From Thalassotalea insulae (GTDB lineage: Bacteria > Pseudomonadota > Gammaproteobacteria > Enterobacterales > Alteromonadaceae): a stretch of 64,000 nucleotides of DNA. Numbering within the stretch: position 1 is the stretch's first letter; each line of letters opens with the position of its first letter. Location of the stretch: NCBI RefSeq assembly GCF_030161395.1, contig NZ_BSST01000001.1:2976001-3040000 (forward strand), in the 5' to 3' direction. The notes beneath the pieces are model-generated. The model did no database searches, was not told the DNA's origin, and worked only from the letters and a program-made list of their open reading frames with translations. The position numbers and the translations under genes were made by a program. Positions 25,823 to 33,603 of the stretch are shown in pieces.

Positions 25823-26236
25823 TTATAACTGTTTAACCATAAAGTATTTACAGCCTGTTTTAGGGTAGCCTTTTTGTATCCACTGCACTTGATAGCCATG
25901 TTTTTCATAAAACGGTTTTGCCTGGAAATTAAGCGTGTCTAATAAACATTTTTTACAGCCTCTGTTTTTCCCTGCTTGTTCGACTTCTTTGAGTATCTGG
26001 CTGCCGACATCCTGGCCACGGAGTGCTTCTGACACCCAAAGTGTGTCTAATAATAGCCAGTCACCGAATGAACGTGCCGCGGCTCCGGCGATGACTTCGT
26101 CATTATCATTTTTAATTTGAATGGCTAACGGTAATCGCTCGTTAACTTCCCAGCGCTCCCAGTTATAATCCGCAATTTTTTTATTGAGATAATCGATGAG
26201 TTCTTGTTCTGGATTGTCTAGTACTTCAATTTTCAT
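25823..26236 (-). CDS. GNAT family N-acetyltransferase
   Basis: 137 residues. GNAT fold with the acetyl-CoA binding segment LWVSEALRGQDVGSQILKEVEQAGKNRGC (R/QxxGxG/A type loop as RGQDVG) and the C-terminal KPFYEKHGYQV motif. No membrane segment. GGAG precedes the ATG. It begins 17 bp after the alpha/beta hydrolase stop, so both are probably one transcript. The acyl acceptor cannot be told. Confidence 0.85.
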   Translation of the reverse strand: MKIEVLDNPEQELIDYLNKKIADYNWERWEVNERLPLAIQIKNDNDEVIAGAAARSFGDWLLLDTLWVSEALRGQDVGSQILKEVEQAGKNRGCKKCLLDTLNFQAKPFYEKHGYQVQWIQKGYPKTGCKYFMVKQL

Positions 26237-26253
26237 TGCTGCTCCATAATTGA

Positions 26254-27087
26254 TTATTGTGTTAACGCTGTGATTGGCTGGGTAATAGTGCTTGCTTCAT
26301 TGATATTGTGGAAGCTATTTTGTTTGATAAAGTGACTTATTGCCTTTAAAACATGCTCTGTATGGGTTTTATGAGGCATATGACCACAGCTTTTGAGCAA
26401 CACCATTGAGGCCGCAGCGCCAGTATTGTTGACAATAAACTTTGGAAAAGCAATAGAGCCGTATTCATCATTTTCACCATGTATGGCGAGTACCGGGCAA
26501 TGAACATCGGGAAGCCTAGTTAATCGCCATTGTCGAAATTCAGCGGCAAGCCAAATGTCAGTCCATGCGGTTAATACCCACTGCGCTTTATTACCGTGCC
26601 ATTTAATTAGCTGGTTTAATTGTTCTTGCTTGTGAAAAATACTTTTCGCTTCTTCAATTCCCTGAATAGTGAGCTGTTCAACATAGGCCTGAGCAGCCAT
26701 AGTAATAACGGCTTGGCATGATTTATCGGTAGCGGCAATATTTAACGCCATTGCCCCTCCGACACTATGACCAAGCAAAGTGTAGTGATTTAATTTTAGC
26801 GCTGACTTTAACTGGGGGAAGTATTGTTCTGCTTCTTGTTCGATAAAATTAAAAGCGGGCAAGGTAGTTCTCGCCTCCGATTTGCCAAACCCTAATCGGT
26901 CGTAGGCAATAACCGGCCGCGCTAATTCTATAGCCAGTTGCTCAGGAAATGAACGCCATAAATCAACGGAACCGAGTGAATCATGCATAAGGATCACTGG
27001 CGCTTTAGCCTGACTATTGGCTGGCTTCCATTGCTTGATAAATAATTTGCCAAAAGAGGTAGTGAGAAAAAATTCTTTAATATTCAT
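26254..27087 (-). CDS. Alpha/beta hydrolase
   Basis: 277 residues from the ATG at 27087 (MNIKEFFLTT). The catalytic set is visible: oxyanion strand VILMHDSLGSVDLW, nucleophile Ser in LGHSVGGAMALN, Asp in IHGENDEYGS and His in KSCGHMPHKTH. Cytoplasmic. The longer reading to 27225 runs into the promoter of the divergent regulator and is rejected. The substrate is unknown; divergence from a GlxA-type regulator with 102 bp between starts suggests control by it. Confidence 0.88.
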   Translation of the reverse strand: MNIKEFFLTTSFGKLFIKQWKPANSQAKAPVILMHDSLGSVDLWRSFPEQLAIELARPVIAYDRLGFGKSEARTTLPAFNFIEQEAEQYFPQLKSALKLNHYTLLGHSVGGAMALNIAATDKSCQAVITMAAQAYVEQLTIQGIEEAKSIFHKQEQLNQLIKWHGNKAQWVLTAWTDIWLAAEFRQWRLTRLPDVHCPVLAIHGENDEYGSIAFPKFIVNNTGAAASMVLLKSCGHMPHKTHTEHVLKAISHFIKQNSFHNINEASTITQPITALTQ

Positions 27088-27189
27088 CGTTAATGTTAGT
27101 TTGTTATTGAAAATTAATATTAGTTTGAATTGACTTAACGTAATATAGCGATATCGGTCAATTTTACAGTCTGATTGGGCCATTTTGGG

Positions 27190-28146
27190 GTGGGTTTGAA
27201 AAAAGTCGCAATCGTTGCATATCAAGGTTGTTGGGCTATGAGCCTATTTTTGGCGAAAGATTTTTTCCGAATCGTCGCTTTACTGGAAGCTCGTAATCAA
27301 CAATCACATAGCTTTGAAGTTGAAATTCTAACGTGTGGTGGTGAGCAAGTCATGAGTGCATCTCACTCGCTAATTACTCCCGATGGGGCGCTGAGTGAAA
27401 AGTGTTTTGATTGGGTTATTATTCCCCCGGTAGAAGGCATAAGGTTAATGAATATGCCGCCGGAAAGTGCCGAAATTGTTACATGGCTTAAACCGTATAT
27501 TGCATCTAATACTAGCATTCTGACGCTAAGCACTGGTGCGTACTTTTTAGCCGCATCTGGCATGTTAAACTCAGTGACTTTTGCCACTCATTGGGCCTTT
27601 GTTAGTACATTGGCAGCAATTTTTCCTGATAGTCATTTTACTGCTCATCAATCCTATTTGAAAAGTAAAAACGTATATACTACAGGCTCGTTTGAAGCGG
27701 GGATTGATGTGTTACTTAAGCTGGTTGCAGAAGTTAAGGGAGATCGTTTTTCTCAGTTATGTGCTACTCATTTGTTGCTTTTTGAGCCGCAAAAACTGAC
27801 CCCATTTTTAGCTGAATATCGGGCTCATAACGATAAGCGAATCAGCTTAATTCAAGATTGGATAGACAGTAATTTTCAAAATCATGTTTTGATTACTGAA
27901 TTAGCAAAGATGTTCGGCTTTTCTGAACGCAATATTAAACGTCGCTTTCAAAAATCAACTAGCGTCTCAATTATTCGATATTTACAAGATGTTCGGATTG
28001 ATAAGGCAAAGAAATTACTATTATCAACTGAAAAGAGCATTAAAGACGTGTCGATTGAAGTTGGCTATGAAAATGATAGTTTCTTTTCTAGATTATTTAA
28101 GCGCAGTACCGGGGTTACGCCAGCTGTTTGGCGTAAAGGGAGTTAA
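27190..28146 (+). CDS. GlxA-family transcriptional regulator (DJ-1/PfpI domain plus AraC HTH)
   Basis: About 318 residues. The N-terminal DJ-1/PfpI-like domain (about 1-185) has KKVAIVAYQGCWAMSLFLA, DWVIIPPVEG and LSTGAYFLAASGMLNSVTFATHW; the nucleophile-elbow Cys of true amidases is replaced (STGAY). The C-terminal AraC domain (about 215-318) has two HTH motifs, ITELAKMFGFSERNIKRRFQKST and IKDVSIEVGYENDSFFSRLFKRSTG. The start is uncertain among GTG 27190, TTG 27196 and TTG 27175. Divergent from the hydrolase gene. Confidence 0.88.
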   Translation: MGLKKVAIVAYQGCWAMSLFLAKDFFRIVALLEARNQQSHSFEVEILTCGGEQVMSASHSLITPDGALSEKCFDWVIIPPVEGIRLMNMPPESAEIVTWLKPYIASNTSILTLSTGAYFLAASGMLNSVTFATHWAFVSTLAAIFPDSHFTAHQSYLKSKNVYTTGSFEAGIDVLLKLVAEVKGDRFSQLCATHLLLFEPQKLTPFLAEYRAHNDKRISLIQDWIDSNFQNHVLITELAKMFGFSERNIKRRFQKSTSVSIIRYLQDVRIDKAKKLLLSTEKSIKDVSIEVGYENDSFFSRLFKRSTGVTPAVWRKGS

Positions 28147-28154
28147 CACAATAA

Positions 28155-28559
28155 CTATTGGATATAGCTGACATTATCACGGTTAGCGAGTGTTTTTTGG
28201 CGGTTGCTTTTGCTTGCTACGTTATAAATTGGTCGATCATCAAAATAAGCTAGAAATAACTGTAACTTGTCGTTAAATATTGCAGACAGCTCATAAAGCT
28301 CATTTTTCTTTTTTGCATTACATTGGTTATAGGTTATTTCTTCTTGCGATGGTTTTGTCACTAAAAGCGGATTGTAACCTTGGTAACGAATTGCGCTTGT
28401 TCTAAATAATAAAGATGAAGTATTTTTCTGCTTTTTATCAGTAGTTTGCTGCATTTCATGGCTGATATGAGCTTTGGATGCTGCATAGACAAAACTACAT
28501 GCAAATAGCGCAGCGCAGCAAGAGCTGGTGAGTAAATAAGCTTTAGCTGAATGTTTCAT
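28155..28559 (-). CDS. Exported protein of unknown function
   Basis: 134 residues from the ATG at 28559, chosen because GGAG lies 7 bases upstream. Signal peptide MKHSAKAYLLTSSCCAALFA then SFVYA, cut near YA/AS. The mature part is Lys/Gln/Asn-rich and hydrophilic, with no motif I recognise. A perfect 8-bp inverted repeat at 28597-28617 lies 38 bp upstream. Stop codons of this gene and the AraC regulator gene are only 8 bp apart (convergent). Confidence 0.6.
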   Translation of the reverse strand: MKHSAKAYLLTSSCCAALFACSFVYAASKAHISHEMQQTTDKKQKNTSSLLFRTSAIRYQGYNPLLVTKPSQEEITYNQCNAKKKNELYELSAIFNDKLQLFLAYFDDRPIYNVASKSNRQKTLANRDNVSYIQ

Positions 28560-28596
28560 TATTCCACTCCTTTTCACTGCGACATAATATTAACAA

Positions 28597-28617
28597 ATGT
28601 AACTAAATAAGTTACAT
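28597..28617. repeat. Inverted repeat upstream of exported-protein gene
   Basis: Arms ATGTAACT (28597-28604) and AGTTACAT (28610-28617) with 5-bp centre AAATA. It lies 38 bp before the start codon of the minus-strand gene, where a repressor operator would sit. No T-run follows in either direction, so it is not a terminator. Confidence 0.55.
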
Positions 28618-28775
28618 GCTAACGATAAATCTAAAACACGACTAATGCCAACCATATGGGATAAGTGGTGCTATTTATAAGATTAACGACTTATTTCGTA
28701 TTAATCTTTGCTTTACCTGAATGTTTATTCAAAATTTTAGGCGAAAATGAATAAATGCAAGTTATTGAGTAGAAC

Positions 28776-28816
28776 AGCTAAGGTGGAAAATACTTTCAAT
28801 TACCTCGACCTTAGCT
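28776..28816 (-). terminator. Hairpin downstream of malate synthase gene
   Basis: Arms AGCTAAGGT (28776-28784) and ACCTTAGCT (28808-28816) with a 23-base loop, 6 bp after the malate synthase stop. There is no T-run, so it may stabilise the mRNA end or act as a weak terminator. Confidence 0.4.
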
Positions 28817-28821
28817 TGATA

Positions 28822-30990
28822 TTAATTCGCTTTAGCTCGCAAGCGATATTGATGTAATAACGGCTCGGTGTAGCCGCTCGGTTGTTGTTCGCCTTTAAAT
28901 ATTAAGTCACAAGCTGCTTGAAAGGCGATGCTATGCTCAAAATCGTCACTCATGGCTCTGTAATCAGCATCGCCACTGTTCTGCTGATCGACAACTTTTG
29001 CCATTTTCTTCATGCTGGCAATGACTTGTTCTTTGCTACAAATATTATGTTTAAGCCAGTTAGCCATGTGTTGGCTGGAAATGCGCAGTGTTGCTCTGTC
29101 TTCCATTAATCCGATATGGTTGATATCTGGTACTTTTGAACATCCAATACCTTGTTCGACCCAGCGCACCACATAGCCTAAAATTCCTTGAGCATTATTA
29201 TCAAGCTCAGCGTTAATTTCTTCTTCACTCCAATGGTGATCTTGCGCTAAAGGTATAGTGAGTAATGCGTCCTGAGCTGCCGTTTGGCCTTGAGTAAGTT
29301 GGTTTTGGCGGGCAAAAACGTCGATCTCATGGTAATGTAAAGCGTGCAGGGTTGCCGCGGTTGGTGACGGCACCCAGGCGGTATTAGCACCAGAGCGGGG
29401 GTGAGCTATCTTAGTGCTTAGCATATTGGCCATATGATCGGGAATTGGCCACATGCCTTTACCTATTTGCGCTTTACCACTAAAGCCACAAGCGAGCCCA
29501 ATAATGACATTGTTATCCTCATAGGCGCTGATCCATGGCGTCAGTTTAATATCAGCTTTACGTGCCATGGGGCCTGCAGCCATAGAGGTATGAATTTCGT
29601 CTCCAGTACGGTCTAAAAAGCCGGTATTGATAAACACCACTCGCTCTTTTGCCTGATAGATGCAGTTTTTTAAATTAACACTGGTACGGCGCTCTTCATC
29701 CATAATACCCATTTTAATGGTATTCTTCGGTAACTCGAGCGCAAGTTCAACTTGCTCAAATAATTGGTTAGCAAAAGCAACTTCTTCAGGGCCATGCATT
29801 TTCGGTTTTACTATGTAAATAGAACCGGTTTTACTATTGGTTAAGCTATTTTGCTGATAAACATCGTAAAGTGCGATTAAGGACGTCACCATAGCGTCGA
29901 GGATACCTTCAGGTACCTCCTGATTGTCAGCTGTAAGTATGGCATTGTTGGTCATCAGGTGCCCAACGTTGCGGACAAACATCAGGCTGCGACCTGATAA
30001 CACGAGTGGTTGATTATCTGGCGTTAAATAATGGCGATCCTGATTCATCGTGCGGGTAAAAGTGTGTCCGCCTTTGGTTACGGTTTCACTTAATGTTCCT
30101 TTATTAAGTCCAAGCCAGTTTTTATAAGCTACCACCTTGTCTTCGGCATCAACAGCGGCGACAGAGTCTTCACAATCCATAATGGTCGTGAGCGCAGACT
30201 CCATTAATATATCGCAAATGCCCGCCTGATCTTGTTGGCCAATTTGGCTATTGGCATTTATGTTAAGTTCAAAGTGTAAGCCGTTATGCTTAAATAATAA
30301 TTGCTGTGGATGATGTTGTTCACCGTTGTAGCCGATAAACTGTTCTGGCAGTTGCAATGTACTTTGCTGTTGTTCACTTAATTTAACAATAAGTCGTTGT
30401 TCTTCAATAAGGTATTGTGCTGCTTGACGATGACTGCCGTGAGTTAAGGGTAAATATTGGTCTAAAAAATCACGAGCAAAGTTGATTACTTTTGCGCCTC
30501 GCACTGGATTATAAGTACCTGATTTTTCTGCTCCATCCGTTTCATCAATCACATCTGTACCATATAAGGCATCATATAAACTGCCCCAGCGAGCGTTAAC
30601 TGCATTGAGAGCAAATCGCGCATTCATTATCGGTACTACTAGTTGTGGACCGGCCATTTGTGCAAGTTCGGCATCCACATTTTCTGTGCTGATAGTAAAG
30701 TCGCTAACCGGCTCTGTTAAATAGCCAATATCGGTTAAAAACTGTTTATAGTCTGCAAAATGAAAGTTATTACCTTGATGCTCACTATGCCATTGATCTA
30801 TTTGCTGCTGTAATGATGCTCTGGTGGCTAACAGTTGCTGATTGAGTGGCATGAATGTTTTAATAATAGTGGAAAACTTATGCCAAAAGTTATCAGAGCT
30901 AATGGGTAAATCAGGTAATACTTGCTGTTCAATAAACTGATACAGACAGTCGGCAACTTTGAGGTTAGCAATATTGACTCTCGACGACAT
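28822..30990 (-). CDS. glcB: Malate synthase G
   Basis: 722 residues, the length of the large monomeric G form (about 723), not the 530-residue A form. It condenses glyoxylate with acetyl-CoA to malate. Conserved segments: ALNAVNARWGSLYDALYGTD, ESALTTIMDCEDSVAAVDAEDK, KPKMHGPEEVAFANQLFEQV, GIMDEERRTSVNLKNCI and MEDRATLRISSQHMANWL. AAGGAG precedes the ATG. It runs on minus with isocitrate lyase 2.6 kb away on plus; an lrgAB-lysR unit lies between them. A 9-2-9 inverted repeat and a Fur-like sequence stand upstream. Confidence 0.97.
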   Translation of the reverse strand: MSSRVNIANLKVADCLYQFIEQQVLPDLPISSDNFWHKFSTIIKTFMPLNQQLLATRASLQQQIDQWHSEHQGNNFHFADYKQFLTDIGYLTEPVSDFTISTENVDAELAQMAGPQLVVPIMNARFALNAVNARWGSLYDALYGTDVIDETDGAEKSGTYNPVRGAKVINFARDFLDQYLPLTHGSHRQAAQYLIEEQRLIVKLSEQQQSTLQLPEQFIGYNGEQHHPQQLLFKHNGLHFELNINANSQIGQQDQAGICDILMESALTTIMDCEDSVAAVDAEDKVVAYKNWLGLNKGTLSETVTKGGHTFTRTMNQDRHYLTPDNQPLVLSGRSLMFVRNVGHLMTNNAILTADNQEVPEGILDAMVTSLIALYDVYQQNSLTNSKTGSIYIVKPKMHGPEEVAFANQLFEQVELALELPKNTIKMGIMDEERRTSVNLKNCIYQAKERVVFINTGFLDRTGDEIHTSMAAGPMARKADIKLTPWISAYEDNNVIIGLACGFSGKAQIGKGMWPIPDHMANMLSTKIAHPRSGANTAWVPSPTAATLHALHYHEIDVFARQNQLTQGQTAAQDALLTIPLAQDHHWSEEEINAELDNNAQGILGYVVRWVEQGIGCSKVPDINHIGLMEDRATLRISSQHMANWLKHNICSKEQVIASMKKMAKVVDQQNSGDADYRAMSDDFEHSIAFQAACDLIFKGEQQPSGYTEPLLHQYRLRAKAN

Positions 30991-31124
30991 AGTAGCTCCT
31001 TAGCTGAAAATGAGATAGAAAACTTTCTATTGAGGTTTTAACTCTAATAACAGGGAATTTATGGGGAAATGCCAGTGCTGACAATAGCAGCCTGAGCGAG
31101 ATGATGTATTTTTCAGGCGTTTTA

Positions 31125-31144
31125 ACAGTTTTATCTAAAACTGT
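31125..31144. repeat. 9-2-9 inverted repeat upstream of malate synthase
   Basis: Arms ACAGTTTTA (31125-31133) and TAAAACTGT (31136-31144) with centre TC, 135 bp before the malate synthase ATG. It could be an operator dyad. A terminator for lrgB is less likely because the 2-base centre cannot form a tight loop without losing arm pairs. Confidence 0.5.
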
Positions 31145-31280
31145 GTACCTTTTAACCTTTTGTAATAAAAGTATTATTTGATAATTTTTGATACTGAATA
31201 TGCCTTGTATTGTTATTAATGATAATTGGTATTCATGAGGGTTATGAAAAATATTTCATCATTAGTTTTTGTAATAACAG

Positions 31281-32000
31281 TTAAAGCATTATTGATAAAT
31301 AGTGAATCAGGCCTGGTGCTATCACTGCGGTAATTGTCGCCGATAAAATCAGCGCTAATGAGCTATAGGCTGCATGTTGATAGCTAAGCTGACTAACAGT
31401 GGCTGTACCTAGTGCATGACTGGCTGCGCCTATTGCCAAGCCTTGGGCATTGGCAGAAGATACGCCAATAAAATTGAGCCATTTTATCCCCCATATTGCC
31501 CCAAATAATCCGGCCAAAATAATGGCGAAAGCAGTGATAGCACTATTGCCATTGAGTTGTTCTGTTAATGCAAGCCCAATGGCTGTAGTGATTGATTTTA
31601 ATGATAGTGATACCGCAATAGCGGACATTTCTATTAGCATTACGGTAATTAAGTAACTGACGCTAATAGCTACAGTAGTAGCTAGTGTAAGTAAGAGTGT
31701 GATCTGCTTCCATTGTTTGCGAATGCTGGCTAGTTGTTGATAAAGTGGATAACCAAGGATAACGACCGCGGGCTCGAGTAAATAGCTTAATAGTTGGGTA
31801 GATTCTTGATATACCTGATAATTCACTTTTGCTAATAATAAACAGCCAATGAGAGCTAATACCGTTAATAACATCGGGTTTAACCACAATATTCGGGTCT
31901 TTGCCTGTAGCCAGGAAAACATTTGGTAGACGGCAATAGTAAACATTGAGTAGCCAATGGAAGAGAGAATTAATGCCATATTAGTGTTTTGCTCGAGCAT
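31281..32000 (-). CDS. LrgB/CidB family membrane protein
   Basis: 239 residues, six to seven hydrophobic segments. Family segments: LLEPAVVILGYPLYQQL (about 75-91), SLSLKSITTAIGLALTEQL (about 130-148) and AIGAASHALGTATVSQL (about 193-209). It pairs with the LrgA/CidA protein, whose gene overlaps it by 20 bp. These pairs modulate murein hydrolase activity or export of central metabolites such as pyruvate in the bacteria where they were studied. Here it is flanked by glyoxylate-shunt genes. Confidence 0.9.
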   Translation of the reverse strand: MLEQNTNMALILSSIGYSMFTIAVYQMFSWLQAKTRILWLNPMLLTVLALIGCLLLAKVNYQVYQESTQLLSYLLEPAVVILGYPLYQQLASIRKQWKQITLLLTLATTVAISVSYLITVMLIEMSAIAVSLSLKSITTAIGLALTEQLNGNSAITAFAIILAGLFGAIWGIKWLNFIGVSSANAQGLAIGAASHALGTATVSQLSYQHAAYSSLALILSATITAVIAPGLIHYLSIML

Positions 32001-32337
32001 TATTTTCGAATTGCTGAAAGCAGATGCCGACTAGCGTTAATAGTAGATACGTGGTGAAAAAAATGATTGCAACTAATAAAATGCCGTGTTGTTTGAGCAG
32101 CGAGTAATGGTTAATAATGCCAACCCCGGCAGGGATAAAGCAGACACCCATGTGTTGTATGCCCCAGCGGATACTTTGCTGTACTTTATCTGCCCGGCAA
32201 AGGCGAAAATGTAACAGCAAGGTAAAAATGATCATGCCATACAGGCTCGCAGGTAATCCGTTAATTAGTGCGTAAATACCATGGCCCGCTATAAGGCTTA
32301 TCGCTACAAAAAACACACTGTAAAAGACATTTATCAT
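31981..32337 (-). CDS. CidA/LrgA family membrane protein
   Basis: 118 residues, four hydrophobic segments. It shows the family segments ALINGLPASLYGMIIFTLLL and HMGVCFIPAGVGIINHYSLL (the FxPAGVG motif). Holin-like partner of LrgB, overlapping it by 20 bp. It begins 9 bp after the stop of the LysR gene, so lysR-lrgA-lrgB are likely one transcript. Confidence 0.9.
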   Translation of the reverse strand: MINVFYSVFFVAISLIAGHGIYALINGLPASLYGMIIFTLLLHFRLCRADKVQQSIRWGIQHMGVCFIPAGVGIINHYSLLKQHGILLVAIIFFTTYLLLTLVGICFQQFENNARAKH

Positions 32338-32346
32338 AAGTAAGTG

Positions 32347-33291
32347 CTAACTATTTTCGTGATCTTTCGCTGTTTCTATCACTAACTGCCTAAACCAGAT
32401 ATGGCTGGCGTCATGATGGAGCAGTGGACTCCATATCATTTTTAACTCAATGTCCGGGATCTCAAATGGTGGCTTTAAAATAGTATAGTTAGGATCGTCT
32501 TTATGTAGCATTGCCGCTTTAGTAGGAAGAGTTGCCACTAAACCATCTTCATAAGCCAACTGCATTGCGACATGATAGTTACGAGTAAATACTTTGATAT
32601 TGCGTTTCTTTCCTAAACGGGCCAATGCTTCATCAACCCAGCCAAGCTTTTGCACGTCTTTCGGGTCCATACCGACACCAACGCCAAAGCCGGTTTTTGA
32701 AACCCAAACATGCTTAGATGCCAGATAGCTGTTGAGATTGAACTTAGTCACTACCTCATTATCGGCACTTAACAAACAGGAAAAGCCATCACGCCAGATA
32801 GTTTTTTGATGAAAAGATTGCGGGAGTTCATCAAAGCGGTTGATCGCCATATCAATTTTACCGGCTTCAACATCGTGAAAATTGACGTCACTTGGCGTCA
32901 TGATATCTATGGTGACATTAGGGGCAACACGATTGACCTTTTTTAATAATCCCGGTAGCAAGGTCGATGCAGCATAATCACTGGCCATTATCCGAAATAC
33001 CCGATGGCTGTGCTGTTCGTTAAACTCTTCTTCTCCTTGCAGCGCTTCTTCCAGTTCTAACAGAATTTTTCTGATCACCGGCGATAATGCGCGAGCACGT
33101 TCTGTTGGCACCATACCGTCTGATGTTCTTACTAGAATAGGATCATTAAATAATGTTCGTAGCCGTTTAAGGCCGTTACTCATTGCTGGTTGGGTAATAT
33201 TTAACTGGCTAGCGGCCCGGGTAACGTTTTTCTCTCTTAATAACACGTCTAGATAAATCAGCAGATTAAGATCGATTTTAGAGATATTCAT
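32347..33291 (-). CDS. LysR-family transcriptional regulator
   Basis: 314 residues from the ATG at 33291. The N-terminal HTH includes LDVLLREKNVTRAASQLNITQPAMSNGLKRLRTLF and is followed by a periplasmic-binding-like effector domain (about 95-305). It is the first gene of a unit with lrgA and lrgB and is divergent from isocitrate lyase with 312 bp between starts. It may regulate lrgAB (CidR-like), aceA, or both; sequence alone does not decide. A longer in-frame start at 33336 has no better ribosome site. Confidence 0.9.
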   Translation of the reverse strand: MNISKIDLNLLIYLDVLLREKNVTRAASQLNITQPAMSNGLKRLRTLFNDPILVRTSDGMVPTERARALSPVIRKILLELEEALQGEEEFNEQHSHRVFRIMASDYAASTLLPGLLKKVNRVAPNVTIDIMTPSDVNFHDVEAGKIDMAINRFDELPQSFHQKTIWRDGFSCLLSADNEVVTKFNLNSYLASKHVWVSKTGFGVGVGMDPKDVQKLGWVDEALARLGKKRNIKVFTRNYHVAMQLAYEDGLVATLPTKAAMLHKDDPNYTILKPPFEIPDIELKMIWSPLLHHDASHIWFRQLVIETAKDHENS

Positions 33292-33603
33292 ACCGTAAAT
33301 ACTTTTTATAAGAATGATAAATAAACTATATGTCATGATTTAGCTAACAGATCAAGGGGATTTTAGTCGTACATAGGCAATTTTCTAGCAGGTAGAACAA
33401 ATGGGGTTGTTATTAACTAATTGAATTTTAATGTTTATTTTGTTCGTCTTTAACTTCTATTTACAATGTGAATGGTGATGATAATAAATATATATTTCAT
33501 TAATGGTTGGTGAGTGGTTTAGTCTTTTTGTTGTTCGCTATGACAACTTAGCAAGTTACTTACATCATATTGTTTAAGCACAGCAGTGCCGGGAGAAGAA
33601 GAA
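33292..33603. other. Divergent intergenic region lysR / aceA
   Basis: 312 bp, very AT-rich, holding both divergent promoters by position. I see no terminator, no ORF with a good ribosome site, and no copy of the 31125-31144 inverted repeat. GGGAG at 33589-33593 is the aceA ribosome site. Confidence 0.6.

Noticed and set aside
26254..27225. Longer form of the alpha/beta hydrolase (start 27225)
   Set aside because: The extra 46 residues overlap the divergent regulator start and lack family similarity; ATG 27087 begins the conserved fold.
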